NCBI RefSeq assembly: GCF_037975245.1
Contig: NC_092566.1
Span: 60,001-124,000 of the forward strand
DNA: 64,000 nt
Direction of reading: 5' to 3'
Source: Apostichopus japonicus
Taxonomy: Eukaryota; Echinodermata; Holothuroidea; Aspidochirotida; Stichopodidae
The position numbers and the translations under genes are program-made. Below the pieces are notes generated by a model. The model did no database searches and was not told the DNA's origin. It worked only from the letters and a program-made list of their open reading frames with translations. This document shows positions 1 through 11,732 of this stretch, in pieces. Each line of letters starts with the position of its first letter. Position 1 is the stretch's first letter.

Positions 1-936
1 CACTTAAATTTACCTGTGCTGTGCACTTTATACAGTTGCGTTTTTGCACACCCAAACTGCTTGCCACACACCCATCCCTTTTAAGTTTCTGGTGCAGCCA
101 TTACAGCTTGGTCAAAGCTTGGAAAATCTGTTCAAAATGATTACTCAGTTTGAAAAAATACCTTTTCCCTAACTCAAGATATGGTTAATTGATGTATCCT
201 ATTTTTATTGGCTAATCCCTTGAATATACTTTGGGGAGGGGAGGACACAGTAGGTTGTCTGTAATGGTATAATAAGAAATTTATGTTCTTCAAAAGCTTT
301 ACTCTCTTATAATAATCCTGTTGTACATTTGGAATGTTCACTGAGCTGTCATGAGTTGCATTATTTAGATTTTCTTCAATTTCTAGAAAGATATTTTCTG
401 CTTGAAGAAGTTTGTCAACAATTGTAAAGAAAAAAAACATTTTCAGCTGAACAGCCATACTAACATTATTCAAGCTGTTGTTGCCAGATGCATTAAAAAA
501 ATACCACAAAATTCATATCTTCACCATACAAAATGCTATGAGGTTACAGTTTAACCTGAAGATGCAGACAATTTCCAGCAATTTTATTAAGCAACTTCAA
601 GCAAGGGATTATCTCTCTTAGAAAATAATATAGACATAAATTGTTGTTATGCACTGGATAATAGCCATGCAGTACTAGCATCTCTACTCATTTGCTTTCA
701 TTCTTTTATTGCCAATATTATATACATGTAATCAAATAGCCTAGCACCAATCAAGCTGTGATTTCTATCTGTCTCTGCTAAGAGTGTTACCTTGAAAAGG
801 AAATGTATTGTTTCAATGTAAACATGACTATTAGTTTTGCTTAATCTGCGGTCTCTCCCTAATTCTTATACACCATCATTTTAGATCTGATAGAGTTCTT
901 TTCAGATACAAAGTTTTTTCTTTTTTTCTTTTGCAG
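1..936 (+). other. PEX3 intron, 3' part (upstream of first visible exon)
   Basis: This is non-coding sequence ahead of the first visible PEX3 exon, ending in a strong pyrimidine-rich tract and the acceptor ttgcag at 931-936. No upstream PEX3 exon could be recognised on the + strand. The only open frame of note is on the - strand (174-509, 111 codons) and is discussed as a finding, because it contains a short PEX3-like peptide. Confidence 0.6.
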
Positions 937-1012
937 AAATCATTTTCGTTGCAAGCTGCCCCAGATGTTCAACAGGAGTACCTTAGTAAAGTACAGTACC
1001 TCTTATTAGATG
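937..1012 (+). CDS. PEX3: PEX3 coding exon (first visible)
   Basis: The 76-nt exon is read from phase 0 and gives 25 codons plus one base, including PDVQQEYLSKVQYLLLD, which matches the peroxin-3 segment of the form PPDVQQQYLSSIQHLL. The acceptor is a long T tract ending ttgcag (931-936). The donor is gtttgt directly after GATG (1013 onward), a weaker donor than those of the later exons. The split glycine codon (G|GA) is completed by the exon at 8956, 7.9 kb away across the 48-bp minisatellite. The exact upstream phase cannot be confirmed because the preceding exon is outside the window. Confidence 0.92.
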
Positions 1013-1639
1013 GTTTGTTTATAATTGATTGTTTCATCTTGATTTCTTGAGCTGTAGAAATCTTTGTGGTGTTAACTGAGAGTTTGTTTATTTTATAAAG
1101 GCATATTGGAATGTGATACCTTAGCTTGTAAGTACTCATATAGTATAGTTTGGTTCAACTAAGTTTGTACATAACACTCGCTAATTAAAAGAATCTCATT
1201 CTTGGTGGAGAACAAGGTTAAATGAAAACAAACTCAAATTTGCTTGAAACACAACAGATATCTAAGAAAAGCTTTTTAGTATTGTGCTTGGTATCAGGGT
1301 CGTAGCAAGCACGGTTTAGTGGTAGGCGCACTATTGACTTTCTCTTAATAATTGATATTGCGAGTAGAGCAAGTAAGGCTAGTGGTACACTGTGTGGCAG
1401 CAATGGAATGCCATAGCAGGTTGGCGTGTGTTGCTTTTAGTCATAGTGGCAGGAAAGAGTGCCGGGCGGACGGGCCCAGCGCTACCCACACTACATAGAA
1501 ATTGTGGTTTCTCTATATATAGACTATTTTTTAAGTTATGTCTTCCATTTTTTATTCCTTGCTGGAGGCAAAATCTATGCGATGGTGATAGCATGTTTGC
1601 GACACTTGCTTGTAAACACAGTAAATGAAAAAATATCAT

Positions 1640-1990
1640 TGGTTTATTATGGATCCATCTTATTGAGTACAAGAACCCTATTCCTTTTCTGTGGTCAAAG
1701 GTCATTTGAAGTCAAAGTTATCAGAGTCTGAAAACTTTGTAAACTCGATAACGTGAAAAGTAAATCTTTGTCGAACTTCATACTTAGTATGCAGATCCAG
1801 CTTGCTGAGTACAAGAACCCTATTGAAAATTAGTGGAGGTCAAAAGTCACTTGTGGTCAACATTTACAGTAGGTCAAAGTCTGAAAGTCTTGTAAACATG
1901 ATATCTTTCTTGAATTTCATGCTTGCTGTGTAGACCCAACTTGGTGAGTGAATGAACCCTATAGAAATTGGTAGCAGTCAAGGTCACATG
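1640..1990 (+). repeat. Dispersed AGGTCA-rich intronic repeat, copy 1
   Basis: This copy contains the phrases 'caagaaccctatt', 'gtcaaaggtca', 'gaaaactttgtaaactcgataac' and 'cttcatactt', repeated twice in diverged form within the segment. The same word order returns at 13970-14265, 17505-17690 and 24840-25195, which shows a dispersed middle-repetitive family. It does not resemble a coding sequence. The half-site AGGTCA recurs because it belongs to the repeat. Confidence 0.6.
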
Positions 1991-2229
1991 AGGTGACTGT
2001 TAACCTTTAATTTTGGCATTCCATGGAGTGAGGAGCCATCTTGTGAAGGTGCCATCTTGTTTTGTTTTGTGAAGAGCACACGTGCGTAAGGAAGATTAAA
2101 AAAAAGTAAGACCAAAGTTTCATGGTAGCAGAGGGAGGTTTCAATAAACAAGGACAATGGCTCAATCCGACAAATTTCTGCCACGTTTGACCAAACAAAC
2201 AAGCTATTGGCAATAACACTAAGCCTAAC

Positions 2230-3175
2230 TGGAAAGGCACCGGATACTGAATTGAAGGTACCAATGGAAAATCGAAATTCCGAAGATGGTTTGGGAAGCT
2301 ACTAGAAGACTTGACGTGATATTCAAGAAAGATTCCATTGACAGCGCCCACGAAGCCTACAAGACCTTTGACGCTTACTGTCAGAGTGAGCCCATTCCAA
2401 TTTCTGACTACATCGCTAAATTTGAGTTGCTAATGGTAATGCATCATGTGAAATTGCCTGATTTGTTTTGGCATTAAGATTGCTCAAAAAGGCCAACTTG
2501 GACAAACGGGATTGCCAAATGGCCCTTATCACATGCATTGACATCAAATTTTGAGACAATGAATTCTGCCCTTAAAAGAATTTTTGGGGATCAACACAAC
2601 AAACAAACAGGAAAAGGCTTCGGCCTAGACATGATCTACCCCTCTTAGGCCATCTGACTTGTCTAACATTGATAGGCTTAACATTAGGCCCATCAAACAA
2701 GACTTAACTGAGGAGGTGCTTGTCTCAGAGTACCAAAAGCATTGGTACTGGCCAGGTAGAGATAGATCTAGGTATCATACTGCTAAACCTGCCACAGATG
2801 GATATTCACAGGACAGTATTCCTGGTATCCCTTAAATCGATGTGGAAAAAACAAAATGTGCGAACTGCCAATCTATCTTTCACTGGGCCAAAGATTGTCC
2901 CTATAAAAATACAGCCAACATTACTGAGAACGTTGAAAAGTCAAGCAGACCCACTGACAAGAGCAGAAAATCTGTCGACATAACATTATTTGCCAAAATG
3001 ATGAGAAGGATTAAAATGAAATTCTTATAGCTGAAGTCTTTGGGGCTGCAGTTATTGTAACTGCATGTAGCAAGACAGTCTGCAGTAGAACTGGCTTAAT
3101 GAGTACACAAGCAAACTTGGGGAGGAAGAGCAATATGTTTCCATCTGCAACTTCACAGGAATTCCGATTTGGTAA
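2230..3175 (+). mobile_element. Decayed LTR-retrotransposon gag/protease fragment
   Basis: Three short frames in different registers add up to a broken Gag-like polyprotein. A stretch at 2286-2477 has the Gag-type pattern of an aromatic-rich segment followed by PISDYIAKFELL. A zinc knuckle CX2CX4HX4C is complete at 2857-2898 (Cys, Cys, His, Cys). A protease-like stretch at about 3025-3175 reads AEVFGAAVIVTACSKTVC, where the family normally has an acidic residue in place of the second V of AVIV. Stops and frame changes break it throughout, and the 48-bp minisatellite begins immediately afterwards, so the pol part is absent or displaced. No LTRs were found. The family assignment beyond LTR-type Gag is an inference. 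The copy looks dead and lies in sense orientation inside a PEX3 intron. Confidence 0.65.
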
Positions 3176-3181
3176 TGGTTA

Positions 3182-6100
3182 ATGTATTGTCATATTATCT
3201 GTGATTTATACAAGATGACTTTGGCATTAGGTTGTGAACATATTATCTGTGATTTATACAAGATGACTTTGGCATTAGGTTGTGAACATATTCTCTGTTA
3301 TTTATACAAGATGACTTTGGCATTAGGTTGTGAACATATTCTCTGTTATTTATACAAGATGACTTTGGCATTAGGTTGTGAACATATTATCTGTGATTTA
3401 TACAAGATGACTTTGGCATTAGGTTGTGAACATATTCTCTGTTATTTATACAAGATGACTTTGGCATTAGGTTGTGAACATATTCTCTGTTATTTATACA
3501 AGATGACTTTGGCATTAGGTTGTGAACATATTCTCTGTGATTTATACAAGATGACTTTGGCATTAGGTTGTGAACATATTCTCTGTGATTTATACAAGAT
3601 GACTTTGGCATTAGGTTGTGAACATATTCTCTGTGATTTATACAAGATGACTTTGGCATTAGGTTGTGAACATATTCTCTGTGATTTATACTAGATGACT
3701 TTGGCATTAGGTTGTGAACATATTCTCTGTGATTTATACTACTGTAGATGACTTTGGCATTAGGTTGTGAACATATTCTCTGTTATTTATACAATATGAC
3801 TCTGGCATTAGGTTGTGAACATATTCTCTGTTATTTATACAAGATGACTTTGGCATTAGGTTGTGAACATATTATCTGTGATTTATACAAGATGACTTTG
3901 GCATTAGGTTGTGAACATATTCTCTGTGATTTATACAAGATGACTTTGGCATTAGGTTGTGAACATATTCTCTGTGATTTATACAAGATGACTTTGGCAT
4001 TAGGTTGTGAACATATTCTCTGTGATTTATACAAGATGACTTTGGCATTAGGTTGTGAACATATTCTCTGTGATTTATACTAGATGACTTTGGCATTAGG
4101 TTGTGAACATATTCTCTGTGATTTATACTACTGTAGATGACTTTGGCAATAGGTTGTGAACATATTCTCTGTTATTTATACAAGATGACTCTGGCATTAG
4201 GTTGTGAACATATTCTCTGTGATTTATACTAGATGACTTTGGCATTAGGTTGTGAACATATTCTCTGTGATTTATACAAGATGACTTTGGCATTAGGTTG
4301 TGAGCATATTCTCTGTGATTTATACAAATGACTTTGGTATTAGGTTGTGAACATATTCTCTGTGATTTTTACAAGATGACTTTGGCATTAGGTTGTGAAC
4401 ATATTCTCTGTGATTTATACAAGATGACTTTGGCATTAGGTTGTGAACATATTCTCTGTGATTCATACAAGATGACTTTGGCATTAGGTTGTGCACATAT
4501 TACCTGTGATTTATACAAGATGACTTTGGCATTAGGTTGTGAACAAATTCTCTGTGATTTATACTAGATGACTTTGGCATTAGGTTGTGAACATATTCTC
4601 TGTGATTTATACAAGATGACTTTGGCATTAGGTTGTGAGCATATTCTCTGTGATTTATACAAATGACTTTGGTATTAGGTTGTGAACATATTCTCTGTGA
4701 TTTTTACAAGATGACTTTGGCATTAGGTTGTGAACATATTCTCTGTGATTTATACAAGATGACTTTGGCATTAGGTTGTGAACATATTCTCTGTGATTCA
4801 TACAAGATGACTTTGGCATTAGGTTGTGCACATATTACCTGTGATTTATACAAGATGACTTTGGCATTAGGTTGTGAACAAATTCTCTGTTATTTATACA
4901 AGATGACTTTGGCATTAGGTTGTGAACATATTATCTGTGATTTATACAAGATGACTTTGGCATTAGGTTGTGAACATATTCTCTGTGATTTATACAAGAT
5001 GACTTTGGCATTAGGTTGTGAACATATTCTCTGTGATTTATACAAGATGACTTTGGCATTAGGTTGTGAACATATTCTCTGTGATTTATACAAGATGACT
5101 TTGGCATTAGGTTGTGAACATATTCTCTGTGATTTATACTAGATGACTTTGGCATTAGGTTGTGAACATATTATCTGTGATTTATACAAGATGACTTTGG
5201 CATTAGGTTGTGAACATATTCTCTGTTATTTATACTACTGTAGATGACTTTGGCATTAGGTTGTGAACATATTCTCTGTGATTTATACTACTGTAGATGA
5301 CTTTGGCAATAGGTTGTGAACATATTCTCTGTTATTTATACAAGATGACTCTGGCATTAGGTTGTGAACATATTCTCTGTGATTTATACTAGATGACTTT
5401 GGCATTAGGTTGTGAACATATTCTCTGTGATTTATACAAGATGACTTTGGCATTAGGTTGTGAGCATATTCTCTGTGATTTATACAAATGACTTTGGTAT
5501 TAGGTTGTGAACATATTCTCTGTGATTTTTACAAGATGACTTTGGCATTAGGTTGTGAACATATTCTCTGTGATTTATACAAGATGACTTTGGCATTAGG
5601 TTGTGAACATATTCTCTGTGATTCATACAAGATGACTTTGGCATTAGGTTGTGCACATATTACCTGTGATTTATACAAGATGACTTTGGCATTAGGTTGT
5701 GAACAAATTCTCTGTTATTTATAGAAGATGACTTTGGCATTAGGTTGTGAACATATTATCTGTGATTTATACAAGATGACTTTGGCATTAGGTTGTGAAC
5801 ATATTCTCTGTGATTTATACAAGATGACTTTGGCATTAGGTTGTGAACATATTCTCTGTGATTTATACAAGATGACTTTGGCATTAGGTTGTGAACATAT
5901 TCTCTGTGATTTATACAAGATGACTTTGGCATTAGGTTGTGAACATATTCTCTGTGATTTATACAAGATGACTTTGGCATTAGGTTGTGAACATATTCTC
6001 TGTGATTTATACTACTGTAGATGACTTTGGCATTAGGTTGTGAACATATTCTCTGTGATTTATACAAGATGACTTTGGCATTAGGTTGTGAACATATTCT

Positions 6101-8290
6101 CTGTGATTTATACTAGATGACTTTGGCATTAGGTTGTGAACATATTATCTGTGATTTATACAAGATGACTTTGGCATTAGGTTGTGAACATATTCTCTGT
6201 GATTTATACAAATGACTTTGGTATTAGGTTGTGAACATATTCTCTGTGATTTATACAAGATGACTTTGGCATTAGGTTGTGAACATATTCTCTGTGATTT
6301 ATACTAGATGACTTTGGCATTAGGTTGTGAACATATTCTCTGTGATTTATACTACTGTAGATGACTTTGGCAATAGGTTGTGAACATATTCTCTGTTATT
6401 TTTACAAGATGGCTTTGGCATTAGGTTGTGAACATATTCTCTGTGATTTATACTAGATGACTTTGGCATTAGGTTGTGAACATATTCTCTGTGATTTATA
6501 CTACTGTAGATGACTTTGGCAATAGGTTGTGAACATATTCTCTGTTATTTTTACAAGATGGCTTTGGCATTAGGTTGTGAACATATTCTCTGTGATTTAT
6601 ACTAGATGACTTTGGCATTAGGTTGTGAACATATTATCTGTGATTTATACAAGATGACTTTGGCATTAGGTTGTGAACATATTCTCTGTGATTTATACAA
6701 ATGACTTTGGTATTAGGTTGTGAACATATTCTCTGTGATTTATACAAGATGACTTTGGCATTAGGTTGTGAACATATTCTCTGTGATTTATACTAGATGA
6801 CTTTGGCATTAGGTTGTGAACATATTCTCTGTGATTTATACTACTGTAGATGACTTTGGCAATAGGTTGTGAACATATTCTCTGTTATTTTTACAAGATG
6901 GCTTTGGCATTAGGTTGTGAACATATTCTCTGTGATTTATACTAGATGACTTTGGCATTAGGTTGTGAACATATTCTCTGTTATTTATACAAGATGACTT
7001 TGGCATTAGGTTGTGAATATTCTCTGCGATTTATACAAGATGACTTTGGCATTAGGTTATGAACATATTTCTGTTATTTATACAAGATGACTTTGGCATT
7101 AGGTTGTGAACATATTCTCTGTGATTTATACAAGATGACTTTGGCATTAGGTTGTGAACATATTCTCTGTGATTTATACAAGATGACTTTGGCATTAGGT
7201 TGTGAACATATTCTCTGTGATTTATACAAGATGACTTTGGCATTCGGTTGTGAACATATTCTCTGTTATTTATACTACTGTAGATGACTTTGGCATTAGG
7301 TTGTGAACATATTATCTGTGATTTATACAAGATGGCTTTGGCATTAGGTTGTGAACATATTCTCTGTGATTTATACTAGATGACTTTGGCATTAGGTTGT
7401 GAACATATTCTCTGTGATTTATACTACTGTAGATGACTTTGGCATTAGGTTGTGAACATATTCTCTGTTATTTATACAAGATGACTCTGGCATTAGGTTG
7501 TGAACATATTCTCTGTTATTTATACAAGATGACTTTGGCATTAGGTTGTGAACATATTATCTGTGATTTATACAAGATGACTTTGGCATTAGGTTGTGAA
7601 CATATTCTCTGTGATTTATACAAGATGACTTTGGCATTAGGTTGTGAACATATTCTCTGTGATTTATACAAGATGACTTTGGCAATAGGTTGTGAACATA
7701 TTCTCTGTGATTTATACAAGATGACTTTGGCATTAGGTTGTGAACATATTCTCTGTGATTTATACTAGATGACTTTGGCATTAGGTTGTGAACATATTCT
7801 CTGTGATTTATACTACTGTAGATGACTTTGGCAATAGGTTGTGAACATATTCTCTGTTATTTATACAAGATGACTCTGGCATTAGGTTGTGAACATATTC
7901 TCTGTGATTTATACTAGATGACTTTGGCATTAGGTTGTGAACATATTCTCTGTGATTTATACAAGATGACTTTGGCATTAGGTTGTGAGCATATTCTCTG
8001 TGATTTATACAAGATGACTTTGGCATTAGGTTGTGAACATATTCTCTGTGATTTATACTACTGTAGATGACTTTGGCATTAGGTTGTGAACATATTATCT
8101 GTGATTTATACAAGATGACTTTGGCATTAGGTTGTGAACATATTCTCTGTGATTTATACAAATGACTTTGGTATTAGGTTGTGAATATTCTCTGTGATTT
8201 TTACAAGATGACTTTGGCATTAGGTTGTGAACATATTCTCTGTGATTTATACAAGATGACTTTGGCATTAGGTTGTGAACATATTCTCTT
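3182..8290 (+). repeat. 48-bp minisatellite, about 106 units, in a PEX3 intron
   Basis: The unit runs ttatacaagatgactttggc, then attaggttgtgaacatattctctgtgat in two adjoining parts, 48 bp in all. Variants include a tactagatgac junction, a longer tactactgtagatgac junction (about 54 bp), an acaaatgac deletion form, ttatctg for ttctctg, and a caatagg form. Because 48 is a multiple of three, several frames stay open on both strands (16-residue repeats such as MTLALGCEHILCDLYK); I treat these as artefacts. Blocks of variant units recur, which gives higher-order structure (see findings). Units degrade near the right end (8160-8290), a typical edge. The array occupies about two thirds of the intron between exons 937-1012 and 8956-9010. 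Confidence 0.97.
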
Positions 8291-8955
8291 TGATCTGTGA
8301 GGCAGATTGGCTAGATGTCTGCCGGCCTTTAAATTCCATCTGGTTTACACTCAAGTCAATGAAGTTCTCTTTCTTTCCCTTTACTTTTGTTTGTTTAGTG
8401 CCCTCTTCATTTTTCTCTACTTTTTATTTCTAGTTCAGTCTATTTCTGTTTGCTAACTTCTATTTCTATATCTTTCTATATCACTCTCCTTTTCCTTGTG
8501 TCAATTTCAGTTGTCTCATTATACTAACAAAATTCCTAATATTTGCTACACAAATACTACATATATCTTTTTTTTTAAATTCCTATTTGACATGCAAGGG
8601 CAGCATTAATGGCCTGAAAAAATCTGAGGGGTTACTTTCTTTTATGTGATCAAACAGAACATACATGAACTCCATGCCACTCTTGTAGCAAAAATACCTT
8701 CAGAATCTTTTATTAAACAAGATTCTTAAAGTAAAGGGTGATTGCACCACACTGCACCTTTAAGTGAAAATACAATCTGCCGTATGAATAATTTCAAGCA
8801 GGAAAGAAAATATTTGTTGTGCATACATAAATAATTACACGAAGCAAAAATATGAGACAATAATGCAATAGCCTAAAAAAAGTTTTTAAATGTTAAGAAA
8901 ATAAATCTGCTGCTTGTTATGGTTTCCTTGTATTCTTTCTTTAAATATTCTACAG
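8291..8955 (+). other. PEX3 intron remainder, unique AT-rich sequence
   Basis: There is a pyrimidine-rich stretch (about 8350-8520) and then AT-rich sequence, ending in the acceptor attctacag at 8947-8955. No gene, RNA or repeat was recognised here. Confidence 0.6.
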
Positions 8956-9010
8956 GAATAACTGACCTCACAAAAACAGTTACAGAAGCTGTTGAAAATG
9001 TCTTGGGGAA
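8956..9010 (+). CDS. PEX3: PEX3 coding exon
   Basis: The 55-nt exon completes the split Gly codon and encodes ITDLTKTVTEAVENVLG plus two bases of the next codon. This matches the peroxin-3 helix normally read as LTELI..VK.AV..VLG. The acceptor is ctacag and the donor is gtaagt (a perfect U1 match at positions +1 to +6). Phase is 2 in and 2 out (AA|A Lys), continuing into the exon at 9794. The exon is short and flanked by two minisatellite-bearing introns. Confidence 0.93.
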
Positions 9011-9124
9011 GTAAGTATGGAACAATTTTCACTAAAACTTTCATTATCCAAGACTGGAAAATTTGAATGGTGCTTCTGTGGTACAGGCTGTCATTTGTTG
9101 ATGCCTTTCAAATATTTAACATCT

Positions 9125-9820
9125 ATCAGACTCTCTCTACAAGATAGTATGAAGTTGTATGTTTTGTTACAGACACTCTCTCCAAGAAATAAAGAAGTTT
9201 TATGTTTAGTGACAGACTCTCTTTACAAGATAGTATGAAGATTTTTGTTTTGTCACAGACTCTCCCTACAAGACAGTATGAAGGTTTGTGTCAGACTCTC
9301 TCTACAAGATATAATGAAGTTTTATAATTCATTACAGACCCTCTCTACGAGACAGTATGATGTTTTATGTTTCGTAAAAGACTCTCTACAAGATAGTTTT
9401 AAAGTTTATGTTTCATTACAGACTCTCTCTACAAGACAGTATGATGTTTTATGATCGTTACAGACTCTCTACATGACAGTATGATGTTGTATGTTTTGTA
9501 ACAGACTCTCTACAAGATAATGAAGATTTATGTTCATTACAGACTCTCTACAAGACAGTATGATGTTTTATGTTTCGTTACACACTCTTTACAAGACAGT
9601 TTGAAGTTTTATGTTTCATTACAGACTCTCTCTACAAGACAGTATGATGTTTTATGTTTCGTTACAGACTCTCTTTACAAGACAGTATGAACTTTTATGT
9701 TTCATTACAGACTCTCTCTACAAGACAGTATGATGTTTTATGTTTCGTACCACTCTCTCCACAAGATTTTATGAACTTTATGTTTCATTACAGACTCTCT
9801 CTACAAGATAGTATGAAGTT
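9125..9820 (+). repeat. About 43-bp minisatellite derived from a PEX3 splice-acceptor/exon junction
   Basis: There are about 16 degenerate copies of a unit built as ttacag-actctctctacaaga-cagtatga-tgttttatgtttcg. The final copy is the real junction: ttacag (9788-9793) followed by the first 27 nt of the PEX3 exon at 9794. The array fills almost the whole 783-bp intron, so each unit carries a pseudo 3' splice site. Spacing varies between about 40 and 52 bp. Units further upstream are more diverged. Confidence 0.9.
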
Positions 9821-9888
9821 ACAGGATATGGAGGATTGCCTGACTAAACTTCGTGGACAAGTTGAGGTCTTGAGTTCAGATAATGATG
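9794..9888 (+). CDS. PEX3: PEX3 coding exon with a repeat-like 5' end
   Basis: The 95-nt exon completes the Lys codon and encodes LSLQDSMKLQDMEDCLTKLR and then GQVEVLSSDND, plus one base. It corresponds to the peroxin-3 segment ending in LEQKLKEIR.LVE, and the length agrees with no insertion. The donor is gtatga after GATG (9889). Its first 27 nt are nearly identical to the unit of the upstream array, so this exon boundary seems to be the source of that minisatellite. The unbroken family alignment says the exon is ancestral and the array derived. Confidence 0.93.
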
Positions 9889-10384
9889 GTATGATCACTT
9901 TGATTGTTATCTTACACAAATTACTTCAAATCTCTGATTTTCCACATCAAACAGCAGTTACTCTTATAACTTGTTTTTAAATGTGAATGATGGTGTTTTC
10001 CTTGCCACATGAAGACAATATTATTTGTCACATGGAGAAACTCAATTCCAAATGCTTTTTGATGACATTGTAAACCATTATAATTTTGTAATCATAGCAG
10101 ATTATCGTGATATTTAGAAGTTGAAGAGCATGCCTTTGGAAATTAAATGACAAAACACAGAGTTACCTCAACTGACACACCGTCAGCAATGTATTTGTAT
10201 TTAAAGTAGTAGTAGTTCATCGGAATTGTCAAAACCGTCGGAGTTGAAAGCATCCAAAAATGCATAATGTTGGTTTCTAGAAAAGCTGACAAAGCGTATC
10301 AGTTAAACTGCAAACCATCAGGATTGAATTCTTGGCAGTTTGCTCTAAGCAAAGAATGCGGTCGCTGTTGCAGCAAAAACACAT
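9889..10384 (+). other. PEX3 intron, unique part before the 41-bp array
   Basis: This is unique, AT-rich intronic sequence. The reading frame stays open for a while past the donor, but it shows no peroxin-3 similarity. Nothing else was recognised. Confidence 0.6.
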
Positions 10385-11732
10385 AACAAAGACAATGGAT
10401 GTGCATGACACTAACTTCAAAAAAGAACAAAGACAATGGATGACACTAACTTCAAAAAGCAACAAAGACAATGGATGTGCATGACACTAACTTCAAAAAG
10501 GAACAAAGACAATGGATGTGCATGACACTAACTTCAAAAAGGAACAAAGACAATGGATGTGCATGACACTAACTTCAAAAAGGAACAAAGACAATGGATG
10601 TGCATGACACTAACTTCAAAAAGGAACAAAGACAATGGATGTGCATGACACTAACTTCAAAAAGGGACAAAGACAATGGATGTGCATGACACTAACTTCA
10701 AAAAGGAACAAAGACAATGGATGTGCATGACACTAACTTCAAAAAGGAACAAAGACAATGGATGTGCATGACACTAACTTCAAAAAGGAACAAAGACAAT
10801 GGATGTGCATGACATTAACTTAAAAAAGGAACAAAGACAATGGATGTGCATGACACTAACTTCAAAAAGGGACAAAGACAATGGATGTGCATGACACTAA
10901 CTTCAAAAAGGAACAAAGACAATGGATGTGCATGACACTAACTTCAAAACGGAACAAAGACAATGGATGTGCATGACACTAACTTCAAAAAGGAACAAAG
11001 ACAATGGATGTGCATGACACTAACTTCAAAAAGGAACAAAGACAATGGATGTGCATGACATTAACTTCAAAAAGGAACAAAGACAATGGATGTGCATGAC
11101 ACTAACTTCAAAAAGGGACAAAGACAATGGATGTGCATGACACTAACTTCAAAAAGGAACAAAGACAATGGATGTGCATGACACTAACTTCAAAAAGGAA
11201 CAAAGACAATGGATGTGCATGACACTAACTTCAAAAAGGAACAAAGACAATGGATGTGCATGACATTAACTTCAAAAAGGAACAAAGACAATGGATGTGC
11301 ATGACACTAACTTCAAAAAGGGACAAAGACAATGGATGTGCATGACACTAACTTCAAAAAGGGACAAAGACAATGGATGTGCATGACACTAACTTCAAAA
11401 AGGGACAAAGACAATGGATGTGCATGACACTAACTTCAAAAAGGAACAAAGACAATGGATGTGCATGACACTAACTTCAAAAAGGAACAAAGACAATGGA
11501 TGTGCATGACACTAACTTCAAAAAGGGACAAAGACAATGGATGTGCATGACACTAACTTCAAAAAGGAACAAAGACAATGGATGTGCATGACACTAACTT
11601 CAAAAAGGGACAAAGACAATGGATGTGCATGACACTAACTTCAAAAAGGGACAATGACAATGGATGTGCATGACACTAACTTCAAAAAGGAACAAAGACA
11701 ATGGATGTGCATGAAACTCACTTCAAAAAGGG
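10385..11732 (+). repeat. 41-bp minisatellite, about 33 units, in a PEX3 intron
   Basis: The unit is aacaaagacaatggatgtgc followed by atgacactaacttcaaaaagg, 41 bp. Homogeneity is very high; variants are mainly ggacaaag for gaacaaag, acattaac for acactaac, and a shortened first unit. As 41 is not a multiple of three, this array generates no long open frames, unlike the 48-, 90- and 39-bp arrays. Runs of the ggacaaag variant (for example 11325-11420) suggest recent unit-by-unit turnover. Confidence 0.97.

Noticed and set aside
1281-1500. Possible TIR element beginning cagggtcgtagcaagcac
   Set aside because: No matching inverted end or target duplication was found downstream.
3182-8161. Repeat proteins of the MTLALGCEHILCDLYK and MPKSSCINHREYVHNL type on both strands
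   Set aside because: They are by-products of the 48-bp minisatellite; frames are open on both strands and broken wherever a unit variant contains tag.
3182-11732. CRISPR-like arrays
   Set aside because: Units are contiguous tandem repeats with no unique spacers, and the context is a eukaryotic intron.
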